Position numbers and translations under genes: made by a program. Shown piece after piece: positions 1-9,182 of a DNA stretch of 64,000 nt. The first letter of the stretch is position 1. Each line of letters begins with the position of its first letter. The notes beneath the pieces were generated by a model. The model searched no databases. It worked only from the letters and a program-made list of their open reading frames with translations, and was not told the origin of the DNA. Source of the stretch: Ureibacillus thermophilus (GTDB lineage Bacteria > Bacillota > Bacilli > Bacillales_A > Planococcaceae). The DNA lies in the NCBI RefSeq assembly GCF_004331915.1, contig NZ_CP036528.1, positions 2,586,273 to 2,650,272 on the forward strand. Reading direction: 5' to 3'.

Positions 1-1
1 A

Positions 2-1507
2 ACGAAAATTGTTTTAGGCGGCCCTGAAGTTTCTTACGATGTCCCTTATTGGCTTCGCCGATTAGAAGGGCTTGTGGATTTCATCATTATGGGGGAAGGA
101 GAATATTCCTTTAAACAATTGCTTAAATTTTTACATGAAGAAATCCCATTGGAAGAAGTGCCAGGCATTGCATACTTGAAGGACGGCAAGATGAACATCC
201 ATCCACAACCGAAAAAAATCGACTTGCGGGAAATGCCGAGCCCTTTCCGTTTTGAGGAAGACCGGGATTCCATTTCAAACCGGATCCAATATATTGAAAC
301 GAGCCGCGGATGCCCATTCAGCTGCCAATTTTGCTTATCATCTATTGAAGTGGGTGTTCGTTATTTTGACAGAGAAAAAATTAAAGACGACATTCGTTAT
401 TTAATGGCCAATGGTGCAAAAACCATCAAGTTCGTTGACCGCACGTTTAACATCAGCCGCCGCTATGCAATGGATATGTTCCAATTTTTGATTGATGAAC
501 ATGTACCCGGCGTGGTGTTCCAGTTTGAGATTACGGCAGACATCATGCGTCCGGAAGTCATTCAATTTTTAAATGAAAATGCACCAGGTGGACTCTTCCG
601 TTTTGAAATCGGCGTTCAATCCACAAATGATTTAACAAATGAACTAGTCAAACGGAAACAAAACTTCGAAAAATTAAAAAGAACGGTCACAATGGTGAAA
701 GAAGGAGGAAAAATAGACCAGCATTTGGATTTGATCGCCGGGCTTCCGGAAGAAGATTACGCAAGCTTCCGCAAAACGTTCAACGATGTGTTCGAGATGC
801 GCCCGGAAGAGCTGCAACTTGGTTTCCTGAAATTGTTGAGAGGTACCGGTTTACGAATCGAAGCGGAAAAGTTCGGGTATACATACGTGGATATTGCACC
901 TTATGAAATCTTATCGAATAACGTGTTGAGCTTCGATGATATCATCCGCATTAAGCAGGCGGAAGATGTGCTTGAAAAATATTGGAACACCCATCGGATG
1001 GACGACACGGTTGAATATTTGGTGACGGAAGTTTTTGAAACGCCATTCGATTTCTTCCAAAACTTCGGTGCGTTCTGGGAAGAAAAAGGCTGGTCCAGAA
1101 TCGGGCATCAACTGGAGGACTTGTTTACAAGATTGGATGAATTTTTGCGGACTTTGCCTAATGTAAACTTGGGAATTGTCCATAGTTTAATGAAACTCGA
1201 TTTCTTATCAAAACAGCAATTCCATCCTCGAAAACTATGGTGGGAAGAACGGATTCAAAAGGAAGAATTGAAAGCGATCAACAAACGGTTGAGCGAAAAG
1301 CCGGAAATCGCCGGAGAAGAATTTGCCCAAATGCAAGTGAATGAGAAGGAACTAGTAAAACACTCCCTCATCGTCCCTTTCAACATCGACTACGAGGAAT
1401 ACAAAAAAGGAAACATTGTGGAAAAGGACACGTATTTATTCGTCTTCTTTAGACAAGGAAATTCCCCATACTTGGCAACCTTTCCAAAAAGCGTGATAAA
1501 AGAATAA
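2..1507 (+). CDS. B12-binding domain radical SAM protein (5' truncated by window edge)
   Basis: The reading frame is open from base 2, so the start lies outside the window; an internal GTG at 74 is not the true start. The first visible residues (VLGGPEVSY) look like the end of a cobalamin-binding Rossmann domain. A radical SAM cluster motif follows in RGCPFSCQFC (CxxxCxxC), which would bind a 4Fe-4S cluster and S-adenosylmethionine. The rest matches the general plan of B12-dependent radical SAM enzymes with a long C-terminal accessory domain (DUF4080-like). The substrate is unknown; such proteins are often methyltransferases or ring-modifying enzymes. An intrinsic terminator follows directly. 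Confidence 0.85.
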   Translation, partial: TKIVLGGPEVSYDVPYWLRRLEGLVDFIIMGEGEYSFKQLLKFLHEEIPLEEVPGIAYLKDGKMNIHPQPKKIDLREMPSPFRFEEDRDSISNRIQYIETSRGCPFSCQFCLSSIEVGVRYFDREKIKDDIRYLMANGAKTIKFVDRTFNISRRYAMDMFQFLIDEHVPGVVFQFEITADIMRPEVIQFLNENAPGGLFRFEIGVQSTNDLTNELVKRKQNFEKLKRTVTMVKEGGKIDQHLDLIAGLPEEDYASFRKTFNDVFEMRPEELQLGFLKLLRGTGLRIEAEKFGYTYVDIAPYEILSNNVLSFDDIIRIKQAEDVLEKYWNTHRMDDTVEYLVTEVFETPFDFFQNFGAFWEEKGWSRIGHQLEDLFTRLDEFLRTLPNVNLGIVHSLMKLDFLSKQQFHPRKLWWEERIQKEELKAINKRLSEKPEIAGEEFAQMQVNEKELVKHSLIVPFNIDYEEYKKGNIVEKDTYLFVFFRQGNSPYLATFPKSVIKE

Positions 1508-1514
1508 ATATTTT

Positions 1515-1551
1515 GCAGCACAAACAACCAATAAAGTTTGTGCTGCTTTTT
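1515..1551 (+). terminator. Intrinsic terminator after the radical SAM gene
   Basis: GCAGCACAAAC (1515-1525) and GTTTGTGCTGC (1536-1546) form a perfect 11-bp stem followed by a T-run. It ends the radical SAM transcript and separates it from the convergent DUF554 gene. Confidence 0.85.
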
Positions 1552-1580
1552 ATTTAGAGAGCATTTCCCCCATGGCCTCT

Positions 1581-2261
1581 TTACTTAATGAAAGCTAAAA
1601 TAATAAACCAAAGGACTGGCACAAAGAGAGCCGGCAACATATTTAATGATTTATTGTCTTTGATGCCTAAAATCGACAAACCTGAACTTAAAATTAATAT
1701 ACCTCCCACAATCGAAACTTCCGTCATAAGCTCATTTGTTAAAAACGGCTCAATATATTTGGCGCATAAAAAAATCGAACCTTGCCAGCAAAACAATACA
1801 ACCGCCGCAAACGCAATGCCGATTCCGTAAGTAGCCGCGAGCGCCATCGAAGTTACTAAATCGAGAGTAGCATTAGTAAATAAATATGTATGATTATGAT
1901 GCAATGCGCTTTCCACAGGTCCTAAAATTGATAAAGTGCCTATACAAAACAGCAAGATTGCTGTAGACAAACCTTTGCTTAAATCCGTTTTTGAAAAACG
2001 ATCAACAACCTTTTTAAACCTTCCATCAAAATCAATAATCGTTCCAATTAATCCACCGATGGATAAACTGGCGATAAATAATACCGGGTATTTACTGTTG
2101 GGCATATTTTGGACCACCGCATTAATGCCCAAAGCTGTTGCAGCAAAACCCATTGCCGTAAACAATGCGGACTGGTATTCCTCTTTGATTCCCTTTTTCA
2201 ATACGCTTCCCACAATACTTCCAACCAGAATACAAATGGTATTGACGATTGTACCGATCAT
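1581..2261 (-). CDS. DUF554 family membrane protein
   Basis: A 226-residue, strongly hydrophobic protein with about six to seven predicted membrane spans. The start MIGTIVNTICILVGSIVGSV is typical of the DUF554 (YdfK/YqgA-like) family, a group of putative transporters with no firmly established substrate. The gene is monocistronic and convergent with the upstream radical SAM gene. No clear operator is visible. Family membership is solid; the function is unknown. Confidence 0.85.
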   Translation of the reverse strand: MIGTIVNTICILVGSIVGSVLKKGIKEEYQSALFTAMGFAATALGINAVVQNMPNSKYPVLFIASLSIGGLIGTIIDFDGRFKKVVDRFSKTDLSKGLSTAILLFCIGTLSILGPVESALHHNHTYLFTNATLDLVTSMALAATYGIGIAFAAVVLFCWQGSIFLCAKYIEPFLTNELMTEVSIVGGILILSSGLSILGIKDNKSLNMLPALFVPVLWFIILAFIK

Positions 2262-2482
2262 CTTTTTACACTCCTATCAACATCCGAAAACTTCTATCAA
2301 ACCATTCTTCAAATATACAAATTTTGTCATAATAAAAAATTTTAACATACCTATAGATCAAAATCATATTTTATTTTTATTCCAAAAGAATTACCCAAAA
2401 GGCATTCAATAGTCTCACTCTCCCCCTCGAATATACTGAATTCAACCAAAAATCTAAAAATATGGTTTACGGAAAAAATAAA

Positions 2483-2517
2483 TTGTGTTAACTTATATAT
2501 TAAATTAGTTGACACAA
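2483..2517 (+). promoter_or_regulatory. BirA operator of the biotin operon
   Basis: TTGTGTTAAC (2483-2492) and GTTGACACAA (2508-2517) form a near-perfect inverted repeat with a 15-nt AT-rich spacer. This fits the Firmicute BirA (biotin repressor/ligase) operator pattern of TTGTnAAC-type half sites about 15 nt apart. It lies about 20 nt before bioD, so biotinyl-AMP-bound BirA would shut off the whole bio operon. Confidence 0.85.
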
Positions 2518-2536
2518 AAGATAAGAAGGTGATAAG

Positions 2537-3238
2537 TTGAACCATTTTTGGGTCGTCGGAACAGACACAGATGTCGGAAAAACCTTTATTACAACATTAA
2601 TGATGCGTTATTTGCAAAGAACAGGATATAAAGTCGTTCCTTATAAGCCGGTTCAGACGGGTGAGGTCAAAATTGGGGATAAAACCTACTATTACGATAC
2701 AACTACTTACTTAAATTATAGTTTGCAACCATTGTCACCTGAATCGATCAATTCTTATTCTTTCCCTGTCCCCGCCTCTCCCCATTACGCAGCAGAACTT
2801 GAGGGAGAATGGATCAGTGGAGCAACGATACTCAATAAAATCAATCAATTGATGAAAGAATATGATGCTGTTATTTGCGAAGGTGCCGGAGGGCTTTATG
2901 TGCCTCTGCAGCCCCATACTACTTTGACCCTGCTGGACATCATACAGCGCTCGAAACTGCCGGTCGTATTAGTAACACACCCAAAACTCGGCACGATCAA
3001 TCACACATTATTATCCCTCGGAGCTCTAAACTCAAGAGGAATTGAAGTGCTTGGAATCGTCATCAACCGATTCGGACATAGTCCAATCGAAGAAAATAAT
3101 ATTCAAACTTTGCAACGTTTTATTCCTGATAAACCCTTTGTCGTTGTTGAAGAAAATAGAACAATTGATAGTTTTGATGAAGAAATGATTTTTGAAAGGC
3201 TGATTAAGCGTGATTTACTCAGAACTTCAGAATCTTGA
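2537..3238 (+). CDS. bioD: Dethiobiotin synthetase BioD
   Basis: ATP-dependent carboxylation of 7,8-diaminopelargonate to dethiobiotin, the penultimate biotin step, in the cytosol. The 233-residue protein has the P-loop [10 protein letters not shown] near residues 8-17 and the [10 protein letters not shown] motif that lines the active site; both are hallmarks of BioD. The start is a TTG 8 nt after AAGAAGGTG. It is the first gene of bioD-bioA-bioY-bioB, immediately downstream of a BirA operator, and overlaps bioA by 29 nt, implying translational coupling. Length is normal for the family. Confidence 0.95.
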   Translation: MNHFWVVGTDTDVGKTFITTLMMRYLQRTGYKVVPYKPVQTGEVKIGDKTYYYDTTTYLNYSLQPLSPESINSYSFPVPASPHYAAELEGEWISGATILNKINQLMKEYDAVICEGAGGLYVPLQPHTTLTLLDIIQRSKLPVVLVTHPKLGTINHTLLSLGALNSRGIEVLGIVINRFGHSPIEENNIQTLQRFIPDKPFVVVEENRTIDSFDEEMIFERLIKRDLLRTSES

Positions 3239-4580
3239 TCTAAAACATATTTGGCATCCTTGCTCCCAAATGAAAGACTATGAAACTTTCCCTCCTATCG
3301 TCATAGAGCGCGGCGAAGGAGTGTGGCTATACGATAAGCAAGGAAACCGTTATTTGGATGCGGTTTCTTCCTGGTGGGTCAACTTGTTTGGACATGCCAA
3401 TCCGCGCATCAGCAAGGCAATCGCTGATCAGGCAAAAAAATTGGAACATGTCATTTTTGCAAACTTTACCCATGAGCCGGCCATTCATGTAGCAAAAAAG
3501 CTTGTGGATAAAACACCCGATGGATTGGAAAAAGTATTTTTCGCCGATAACGGTTCATCCGCCATCGAAGTCGCGCTAAAAATGAGTTTCCAATATAGAG
3601 CCCAAACAGGACAACCGAATAAACAACGATTCTTGACTTTTACCAATGCCTATCACGGAGAAACTCTTGGAGCATTATCCGTCGGAGCAGTCGACTTGTA
3701 CAACAAAGTATTTGCACCCCTTCTTTTGAATGCAGTTCGTGCAGAAGGACCGAATTGTTACCGCTGTCCTTTTAAAGAAGATCCAAGTACTTGTGATGCT
3801 CCCTGTGCACTGTTTGTTGAAGAACAATTCGAAAAACATGCGGACACCCTTTCCGCCGCCATCATCGAACCGTTGATTCAAATTGCAGGAGGCATGAATA
3901 TGTATCCTCCAATTTTCCTGAAAAAATTGAGATCCTTATGCGACAAGTATGATGTGCATCTCATTGCAGACGAAATCGCAGTCGGCTTCGGAAGAACAGG
4001 TACATTGTTTGCATGTGAACAGGCGGATATTACTCCGGACTTCCTCTGTTTATCAAAAGGCATTACTGGAGGTTACTTGCCCCTTTCAGCAGTGTTGACG
4101 ACGAACAAAATTTATTACGCCTTTTATGACGATTACGGCACGATGAAAGCTTTCCTGCATTCCCATAGCTACTCCGGGAATCCGCTTGCATTGCGCGCCG
4201 CCCAGGAAGTGCTTTCCATCTTTGAAGAAGAGCAAGTGTTAGAGAAAATATCTGTCAAAGCGAATCTATTAAACAAACTAGCCCACGAAGCCTTCGATTC
4301 GCTTCCATACGTCGGTGAATACCGGCAAACCGGATTTGTCGGAGCAATTGAACTGGTTGCCGATAAAAATTCGAAAACGCCTTTCCCCAGCGAAGAGCGA
4401 ATCGGCTATCAAATATATAAAAGAGCATTAAAGAAGGGGATTTTGCTCAGACCCCTTGGCAATATCCTATATTTCATGCCGCCATATGTCATTTCCGAAG
4501 AAGAAATAGAATGGATGGTTGAAACGGCAAAACAAGAAATCGTGGAATTTTTCAAAGAGAAGAGGGTGGGAATTCGATGA
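3210..4580 (+). CDS. bioA: Adenosylmethionine-8-amino-7-oxononanoate aminotransferase BioA
   Basis: PLP-dependent class III aminotransferase that converts KAPA to 7,8-diaminopelargonate. The 456-residue protein has the BioA-type N-terminus with HIWHPCSQM and [10 protein letters not shown], the PLP aspartate in [14 protein letters not shown] and the Schiff-base lysine in [10 protein letters not shown] cysteine-rich insert (CYRCPF...CDAPC) is a common Bacillales variation. The GTG start at 3210 lies within bioD and has a weak AAAGG upstream. It overlaps bioY by 4 nt (ATGA). The KAPA-forming genes (bioF, bioW or bioC/bioH) are not in this operon. Confidence 0.95.
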   Translation: MIYSELQNLDLKHIWHPCSQMKDYETFPPIVIERGEGVWLYDKQGNRYLDAVSSWWVNLFGHANPRISKAIADQAKKLEHVIFANFTHEPAIHVAKKLVDKTPDGLEKVFFADNGSSAIEVALKMSFQYRAQTGQPNKQRFLTFTNAYHGETLGALSVGAVDLYNKVFAPLLLNAVRAEGPNCYRCPFKEDPSTCDAPCALFVEEQFEKHADTLSAAIIEPLIQIAGGMNMYPPIFLKKLRSLCDKYDVHLIADEIAVGFGRTGTLFACEQADITPDFLCLSKGITGGYLPLSAVLTTNKIYYAFYDDYGTMKAFLHSHSYSGNPLALRAAQEVLSIFEEEQVLEKISVKANLLNKLAHEAFDSLPYVGEYRQTGFVGAIELVADKNSKTPFPSEERIGYQIYKRALKKGILLRPLGNILYFMPPYVISEEEIEWMVETAKQEIVEFFKEKRVGIR

Positions 4581-5155
4581 GAAATTCGAAAGTTTTTTCA
4601 CTTGTATTAGTGTCAATTTTTGCTGCACTGACAGCGATCGGGGCTTTTATCAAAATACCGCTGCCGGTTGTGCCCTTTACATTGCAAATTGTCATCGTCT
4701 ATTTGGCCGGGTCCATTTTGGGCAGCAAAAGAGCCTTGCAGAGCCAATTGGTTTATATCCTCGTAGGTTTGGCAGGACTTCCGGTCTTTACGCAAGGTGG
4801 AGGCTTTACCTATGTATTGCAGCCCACTTTCGGATATTTGGTCGGTTTTGCTGTGGGCGCTTTTGTGATTGGCTACATTATCGAACGTGGAGGGGAAGAG
4901 CCTTCCCGCCTGCGGTTCGTCGTTGCGAATTTGGCCGGCACTTTCGTCATTTACGCCATTGGTGCACCATACGTTTACTTCGCTTTGAATTTCTGGCTTG
5001 ATATGCCGACAAGCGCATCGAAAGTATTCATGATGGCCTTTGCCAGCACGGTGGGGGTTGACATTGTATTGGCTATATTGACGGGACTTTTTGCAAAAAG
5101 AATTTACTTTATTTTGAACAAAAAAATGATGAATGTATTGGAGGTAACGAAATGA
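4577..5155 (+). CDS. bioY: Biotin transporter substrate-binding membrane component BioY
   Basis: An S component of the ECF-type biotin importer: 192 residues with six hydrophobic segments and the BioY-typical [11 protein letters not shown] and [12 protein letters not shown] stretches. It works alone or with a shared energy-coupling module encoded elsewhere. The ATG at 4577 overlaps the bioA stop, and its own end overlaps bioB by 4 nt. Its presence inside a synthesis operon under BirA control means uptake and synthesis are induced together when biotin is scarce. Confidence 0.93.
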   Translation: MRNSKVFSLVLVSIFAALTAIGAFIKIPLPVVPFTLQIVIVYLAGSILGSKRALQSQLVYILVGLAGLPVFTQGGGFTYVLQPTFGYLVGFAVGAFVIGYIIERGGEEPSRLRFVVANLAGTFVIYAIGAPYVYFALNFWLDMPTSASKVFMMAFASTVGVDIVLAILTGLFAKRIYFILNKKMMNVLEVTK

Positions 5156-6150
5156 AATGGCAAACTTTGGCCCAGGAAGTCATTGACGGAAAAGAACTTT
5201 CAAATGAAGAAGCGATGTCGATTTTAAACGCGGACGATGATGAACTTCTTCCATTATTGCATGGAGCTTTTACTATTCGTAAACATTATTTTGGTAAGAA
5301 AGTAAAGCTAAACATGATTATGAATGCAAAAAGCGGGTATTGCCCAGAAGACTGCGGCTACTGTGCCCAATCTTCAAAATCAACTGCTCCTATTGAAAAA
5401 TATCCTTTTATTACAAAAGAAGAAATTTTAGAGGGTGCTAGAATTGCTTTCGAAAATAAAATTGGCACGTATTGCATTGTTGCAAGTGGCCGCGGTCCAA
5501 CGCGGAAAGATGTCAATGTCGTAAGCGAAGCAGTGAAAGAAATCAAGGAAAAATACGGCTTAAAAGTATGTGCTTGTTTAGGGATATTAAAAGAAGAACA
5601 AGCAGAACAGTTAAAAGAAGCAGGAGTGGACCGTTACAACCACAATATCAATACAAGCGAACGACATCATGAATTCATTACAACAACCCATACGTATCAA
5701 GATCGCGTGAATACAATTGAAATCGTGAAAAAGCACGGTCTTTCACCATGCTCAGGTGCCATTATTGGCATGAAAGAAACGAAACAAGACGTGATTGATA
5801 TTGCCCGTGCTTTGCGGGAACTAGATGCCGACTCGATTCCAGTAAACTTTTTGCATGCTATTGAAGGAACGAAACTGGAAGGTACAAACGAATTAAATCC
5901 ACGTTATTGCTTAAAAGTCCTTGCCTTGTTCCGCTACATGAATCCAACGAAAGAAATTCGAATTTCCGGAGGACGCGAAGTGAATCTCCGCTCTTTGCAG
6001 CCGCTCGGATTATATGCGGCAAACAGCATTTTCGTCGGCGACTATTTGACAACGGAAGGGCAAGAAACAAATCAAGACTATAAAATGCTGGAAGACTTGG
6101 GATTTGAAATCGAGTTCACTGAAAAACAGCAAGAGCTTTTGAATATATAA
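5152..6150 (+). CDS. bioB: Biotin synthase BioB
   Basis: Radical SAM enzyme that inserts sulfur into dethiobiotin to make biotin. The 332-residue protein has the cluster motif YCPEDCGYC (Cys64, Cys68, Cys71), and a conserved arginine-containing SGGREVNLR stretch near residue 270 that ligates the auxiliary 2Fe-2S cluster. Last gene of the bio operon, preceded by GGAGGTAACGA and overlapping bioY by 4 nt. A strong terminator follows at 6232-6272. Confidence 0.97.
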   Translation: MKWQTLAQEVIDGKELSNEEAMSILNADDDELLPLLHGAFTIRKHYFGKKVKLNMIMNAKSGYCPEDCGYCAQSSKSTAPIEKYPFITKEEILEGARIAFENKIGTYCIVASGRGPTRKDVNVVSEAVKEIKEKYGLKVCACLGILKEEQAEQLKEAGVDRYNHNINTSERHHEFITTTHTYQDRVNTIEIVKKHGLSPCSGAIIGMKETKQDVIDIARALRELDADSIPVNFLHAIEGTKLEGTNELNPRYCLKVLALFRYMNPTKEIRISGGREVNLRSLQPLGLYAANSIFVGDYLTTEGQETNQDYKMLEDLGFEIEFTEKQQELLNI

Positions 6151-6231
6151 ACTCAGAATCATCTCCCTCCTATTACACCCCTTCTTTCATGGTCGGAGAT
6201 TTTTATATACAGTGAAAGAAAAACGCTTTTC

Positions 6232-6272
6232 AGCGGTCAAGAATTCAGGTGGATGCTTGACCGCTTTTTTTA
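6232..6272 (+). terminator. Terminator of the biotin operon
   Basis: AGCGGTCAAG (6232-6241) pairs perfectly with CTTGACCGCT (6256-6265), followed by seven T residues. The 6273-6448 stretch holds only an AT-rich promoter region for the next small gene. Confidence 0.85.
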
Positions 6273-6448
6273 TTGCTTCTAAAGCCGGCACAACCCTTTT
6301 ATAGCGGTAATTAATAAGCCCCCTCAAATTATAAAACAACTTGAAGTTGCAATCTTCATCATGTGCATTTCTTCTATTTTACTTACAGTTACTTTTTTAA
6401 AATTAAAACATATAATACAAGAGATAATTGGAGCAGGGGGAGCGGAAG

Positions 6449-6742
6449 ATGAACAATGAATTTTACCCTATTTTTCGACCGAATCCAGAAAATCAGACGC
6501 CACCAAACAAAACTGGCAATAATTCATTCGAAATCAGACGTATAAAATTATCTTTATTTGGAAATATTATACAAATCGTAGGAGCAATAATCTCAACTTA
6601 TGCACAAATCATGGCACTTGAAGATCTTCAATCCCACCAACCATCCAATGACCCATACGATGAAAGAATCAAGAAACTTGAAAGTCAAATTCAATATTTG
6701 ACAAAGGAAATTGAAAAACAGAAAGATAAAAAGTCTTATTAA
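6449..6742 (+). CDS. Small membrane-anchored coiled-coil protein, unknown function
   Basis: A 97-residue protein. The ATG at 6449 is chosen because it follows AGGGGGAGCGG; a TTG 21 nt upstream has no comparable site. One hydrophobic segment (GNIIQIVGAIISTYAQIMAL, about residues 33-52) is followed by a charged region with heptad-like spacing (LESQIQYLTKEIEKQK), suggesting a membrane anchor plus short coiled coil. I do not recognise a named family. It is monocistronic and convergent with the nitroreductase gene. Confidence 0.6.
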   Translation: MNNEFYPIFRPNPENQTPPNKTGNNSFEIRRIKLSLFGNIIQIVGAIISTYAQIMALEDLQSHQPSNDPYDERIKKLESQIQYLTKEIEKQKDKKSY

Positions 6743-6743
6743 T

Positions 6744-6785
6744 GAAAAAAGCTTGCAAAATAAGTCCAGTCGACTTTCGCAAGCT
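6744..6785 (-). terminator. Leftward terminator of the nitroreductase gene
   Basis: AGCTTGC at 6750-6756 and GCAAGCT at 6779-6785 form the stem. Read on the minus strand it is followed by a TTTTTTC run, so it serves the leftward nitroreductase transcript. Confidence 0.7.
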
Positions 6786-6863
6786 GATCATTTCCATCAT
6801 AAAAGATTCCGATATTTATACTTCTCAACTCCAGATACTTCCCCTGAATCAAGGCTCTCAACT

Positions 6864-7442
6864 TTATTTAATCACAATGAGTTTCTTTTCTGCCGGAACA
6901 ATTTCTTTTTCTTTTAATGGCTGCGCCTGTTTGCCAAAAGGCATTTGAGCTATGAGCTTCCAACTTTTTGGTACATTCCATTCAGGTCTAATATTCACTT
7001 CCATATGTTGAAGGGATGCAGCATAGCCTACCGATTCCAAACCTGTCCAAATTATATATTGCAGCATGCCTTGGTTTTGTTGAGACCATTCCTCAAATGC
7101 ATCATGGAGATGAGGCATTTTTTCCTGGAACCCTTCAATCACTTCCCTGTCTTGGAAAAATAGAATCGTCCCATGCCCGTTGCGGAACCAATTAATTCTT
7201 TGTTCTGTACGGGAAAAATCCCCCTTGTTTTTCTCGCGGGCTATTTTTTCTGCATCGTTCCAAAGTTCTTTATGATGTTCTCCAAATAAAATGACCACAC
7301 GTGTTTCTTGCCCGTTGAATGCAGTTGGTGCATGATTTAATGCCGACTCTGCAATTTCAATTACTTTTTCATCCGGCACTACAGCTACATCTTCCAATGC
7401 ATGAATGGACCGTCGATTTTTTACTGCTTCAAAAAATTCCAT
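6864..7442 (-). CDS. Nitroreductase family protein, FRM2/HBN1 type
   Basis: Predicted FMN-dependent NAD(P)H oxidoreductase of about 192 residues. The ATG at 7442 is preferred over an ATG 30 nt upstream because AGGAGGTAA lies just before it. Family signatures include FFEAVKNRRSI, APTAFNGQETR (FMN contact), the GHGTILFF strand, WSQQNQGMLQYIIWTGLE and the C-terminal KLIAQMPFGKQ motif. This pattern belongs to the short FRM2-like group, linked in yeast and bacteria to lipid or oxidative signalling, rather than to the classical NfsB group. Divergent from the peroxidase-like gene, with which it may share control. The substrate is unknown. Confidence 0.85.
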   Translation of the reverse strand: MEFFEAVKNRRSIHALEDVAVVPDEKVIEIAESALNHAPTAFNGQETRVVILFGEHHKELWNDAEKIAREKNKGDFSRTEQRINWFRNGHGTILFFQDREVIEGFQEKMPHLHDAFEEWSQQNQGMLQYIIWTGLESVGYAASLQHMEVNIRPEWNVPKSWKLIAQMPFGKQAQPLKEKEIVPAEKKLIVIK

Positions 7443-7508
7443 AAAAGTTACCTCCTGCTCCCTTTTGCCCATATTGAACCGGGGCGTGTTTGTCGAACTT
7501 TTATATTT

Positions 7509-7524
7509 ATTATTATATAATAAT
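7509..7524. promoter_or_regulatory. 16-bp palindrome between divergent redox genes
   Basis: ATTATTAT/ATAATAAT is a perfect palindrome in the 117-bp gap between the nitroreductase and peroxidase-like genes. The AT-rich form resembles a Fur-family (PerR-like) box, but the match is not exact and AT-rich palindromes can arise by chance. The assignment is tentative. Confidence 0.3.
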
Positions 7525-7559
7525 CAATGAATAGAAATAATTGAGAAGGTGATTTCATC

Positions 7560-8123
7560 ATGTCAATTTATGATTTTCTTGTAAAAAAACCAAATGGCGA
7601 AATTTTATCGATGTTAACATATCAAAATAAAACAATTTTAATTGTCAATACCGCAAACCACTGCCGCTTTACCTATCAATTTGAAGATTTGCAAAGACTC
7701 TATGAAAAGTTTAAAGACCAAGGTTTTGTTATTTTAGGTTTCCCAAGCAATCAATTTGCAGAGCAAAACCCTGAAGACGGAACGGAAACAGAAAAAATGT
7801 GCAAAATGAACTTCGGTGTAACATTCCCGATTTTTGAAGTAATTGATGTGAATGGAGAAGATGCACATCCGCTTTTCCAATACTTGAAGGAACAAGCAAA
7901 TTGCCGGGAATTTGGCATCGACTTTGAAGAAAAAATGCTGAAATCCAAAATTCAGGAAATCCATCCACATTTTCTGGATGGCAAAAACATTCGTTGGAAT
8001 TTTACCAAATTCTTGGTAGATGCAGATGGACAAGTACTGAAACGCTTTGAACCTACTGATTCCATCATCGATTTGGAAAATGCGGTGGAAGAAGCGTTAA
8101 AAACGGCTTCAAATATCCAATAG
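7560..8123 (+). CDS. Glutathione peroxidase-family thiol peroxidase (divergent active site)
   Basis: A 187-residue thioredoxin-fold protein of the GPx/BsaA family, which in Firmicutes usually reduces hydroperoxides using thioredoxin or bacillithiol. The peroxidatic Cys lies in NTANHCRFTYQFEDLQ, where most relatives have KCGFTxQ. The Gln of FPSNQF and the Trp/Asn of RWNFTKFLVD are present, completing the catalytic tetrad. The usual resolving Cys (FPCNQF) is Ser here, although other cysteines exist (KMCKMNF, ANCREF). GGTGATTTC precedes the ATG. A terminator follows. Confidence 0.85.
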   Translation: MSIYDFLVKKPNGEILSMLTYQNKTILIVNTANHCRFTYQFEDLQRLYEKFKDQGFVILGFPSNQFAEQNPEDGTETEKMCKMNFGVTFPIFEVIDVNGEDAHPLFQYLKEQANCREFGIDFEEKMLKSKIQEIHPHFLDGKNIRWNFTKFLVDADGQVLKRFEPTDSIIDLENAVEEALKTASNIQ

Positions 8124-8132
8124 ATGAAAAAT

Positions 8133-8176
8133 AAGCGAACAAAGAAAGCTATTAGGTTTTCTTGTTCGCTTTTTTA
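8133..8176 (+). terminator. Terminator after the GPx-like gene
   Basis: AAGCGAACAA (8133-8142) pairs with TTGTTCGCTT (8162-8171), extended by AGAAA/TTTCT, then TTTTT. Clear intrinsic terminator. Confidence 0.85.
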
Positions 8177-8183
8177 TTTAGTT

Positions 8184-8310
8184 AGGCATTTAATCGGGCT
8201 TTCATTTTCTTGATATCCGCCAATTCGATTCACGTATCAGCCGCTTTTAAGAAGATATCCGCCATACTCTCAGACTTATCCGCCAACCCTAAGAAACGCA
8301 CAATCAGCAA
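8184..8310 (-). pseudogene. Possible decayed gene tail
   Basis: On the minus strand, a frame with one internal TGA reads like protein: ADKSESMADIFLKAADT, stop, IELADIKKMKARLNA, stop. It has no start, and its upstream part merges with the terminator of the siderophore operon. It may be the remnant of a small gene; I do not recognise the family. Confidence 0.2.
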
Positions 8311-8311
8311 T

Positions 8312-8356
8312 TCAAAAAAATGAACCGCCAGAAAGACGAAATCTTTCCAGGCGGCT
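8312..8356 (-). terminator. Terminator of the siderophore uptake operon
   Basis: On the minus strand, CCGCCTGGAAAGA and TCTTTCTGGCGG form a 12-13 bp stem with a TTTCG loop (8325-8355), followed by TTCATTTTTTT. It lies 14 nt after the ATPase stop codon. Confidence 0.85.
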
Positions 8357-8369
8357 GCAAAAACTCCTC

Positions 8370-9182
8370 TTAACAATTCACCAGATGATTATGATATCTT
8401 CCAATAGGCACAATGGATGGGGAATGGGAAACCGGATCTTCAATGACCGTGCAGTCGAGTCCAAAAATGTCTTTGATCAATCGGCTGTTGATCACTTCTG
8501 ACGGAGTCCCTTCCGCCACCAGCTTCCCTTGCTGAAAGGCAAAAATATGATCCGCATAACGGGCTGACAAATTAATATCATGGAGCACCAATACGATCGT
8601 TGTGCCCCGTTTTCGATTCAATTCTGTCAACATATCGAGTATTTCCACTTGATACGTAATATCCAAATAAGTTGTCGGCTCATCCAAAAACAGTATATCC
8701 GTCTGTTGAGCAAGGGCCATTGCAATCCATACCCGCTGTCTTTGGCCACCGGAAAGCTCATCGATATATCGATCCGCCAACTCTGTGATGTTCATGATTT
8801 CCATCGCTTCGCTGACCGCTTCATCATCTTTTTTCGTCCATCCTTTTAAAAACGAATGGTGCGGGAATCTTCCCCGACCGACCAAGTCAACAACGGTAAT
8901 TCCCTCCGGAACAATGGGTGATTGCGGCAAATATCCTAACACACGAGCCAATTGTTTCGTTGGAATTTGATGAATCGGTTTCCCATCCAGCATCACTTGG
9001 CCGCCAGTCGGTTTGATTAATCTTGCCATCGTCTTTAACAATGTCGATTTGCCGCATCCATTCCCGCCGATGATTACGCTGATTTTATTGCTGGGAATGG
9101 AAATGGTCACATCTTGCAAAACGGTCTTTTTATCGTAACCTGCATAAAGATTTTCCGCTGTCAGCACGTGTGTAGGAAACAT
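8370..9182 (-). CDS. Iron-siderophore ABC transporter ATP-binding protein (FecE/FhuC/YusV-like)
   Basis: Cytoplasmic ATPase of a siderophore importer, 270 residues. Visible motifs are Walker A GGNGCGKSTLL, signature LSGGQRQRVW, Walker B DILFLDEPT and the switch histidine in LVLHDINLSARY. It is the last gene of a four-gene leftward operon (binding protein, two permeases, ATPase). Its start overlaps the preceding permease end by one base. The order and sequence resemble the B. subtilis Feu/Yfi systems that use YusV as ATPase. The siderophore cannot be read from sequence. Confidence 0.93.
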   Translation of the reverse strand: MFPTHVLTAENLYAGYDKKTVLQDVTISIPSNKISVIIGGNGCGKSTLLKTMARLIKPTGGQVMLDGKPIHQIPTKQLARVLGYLPQSPIVPEGITVVDLVGRGRFPHHSFLKGWTKKDDEAVSEAMEIMNITELADRYIDELSGGQRQRVWIAMALAQQTDILFLDEPTTYLDITYQVEILDMLTELNRKRGTTIVLVLHDINLSARYADHIFAFQQGKLVAEGTPSEVINSRLIKDIFGLDCTVIEDPVSHSPSIVPIGRYHNHLVNC

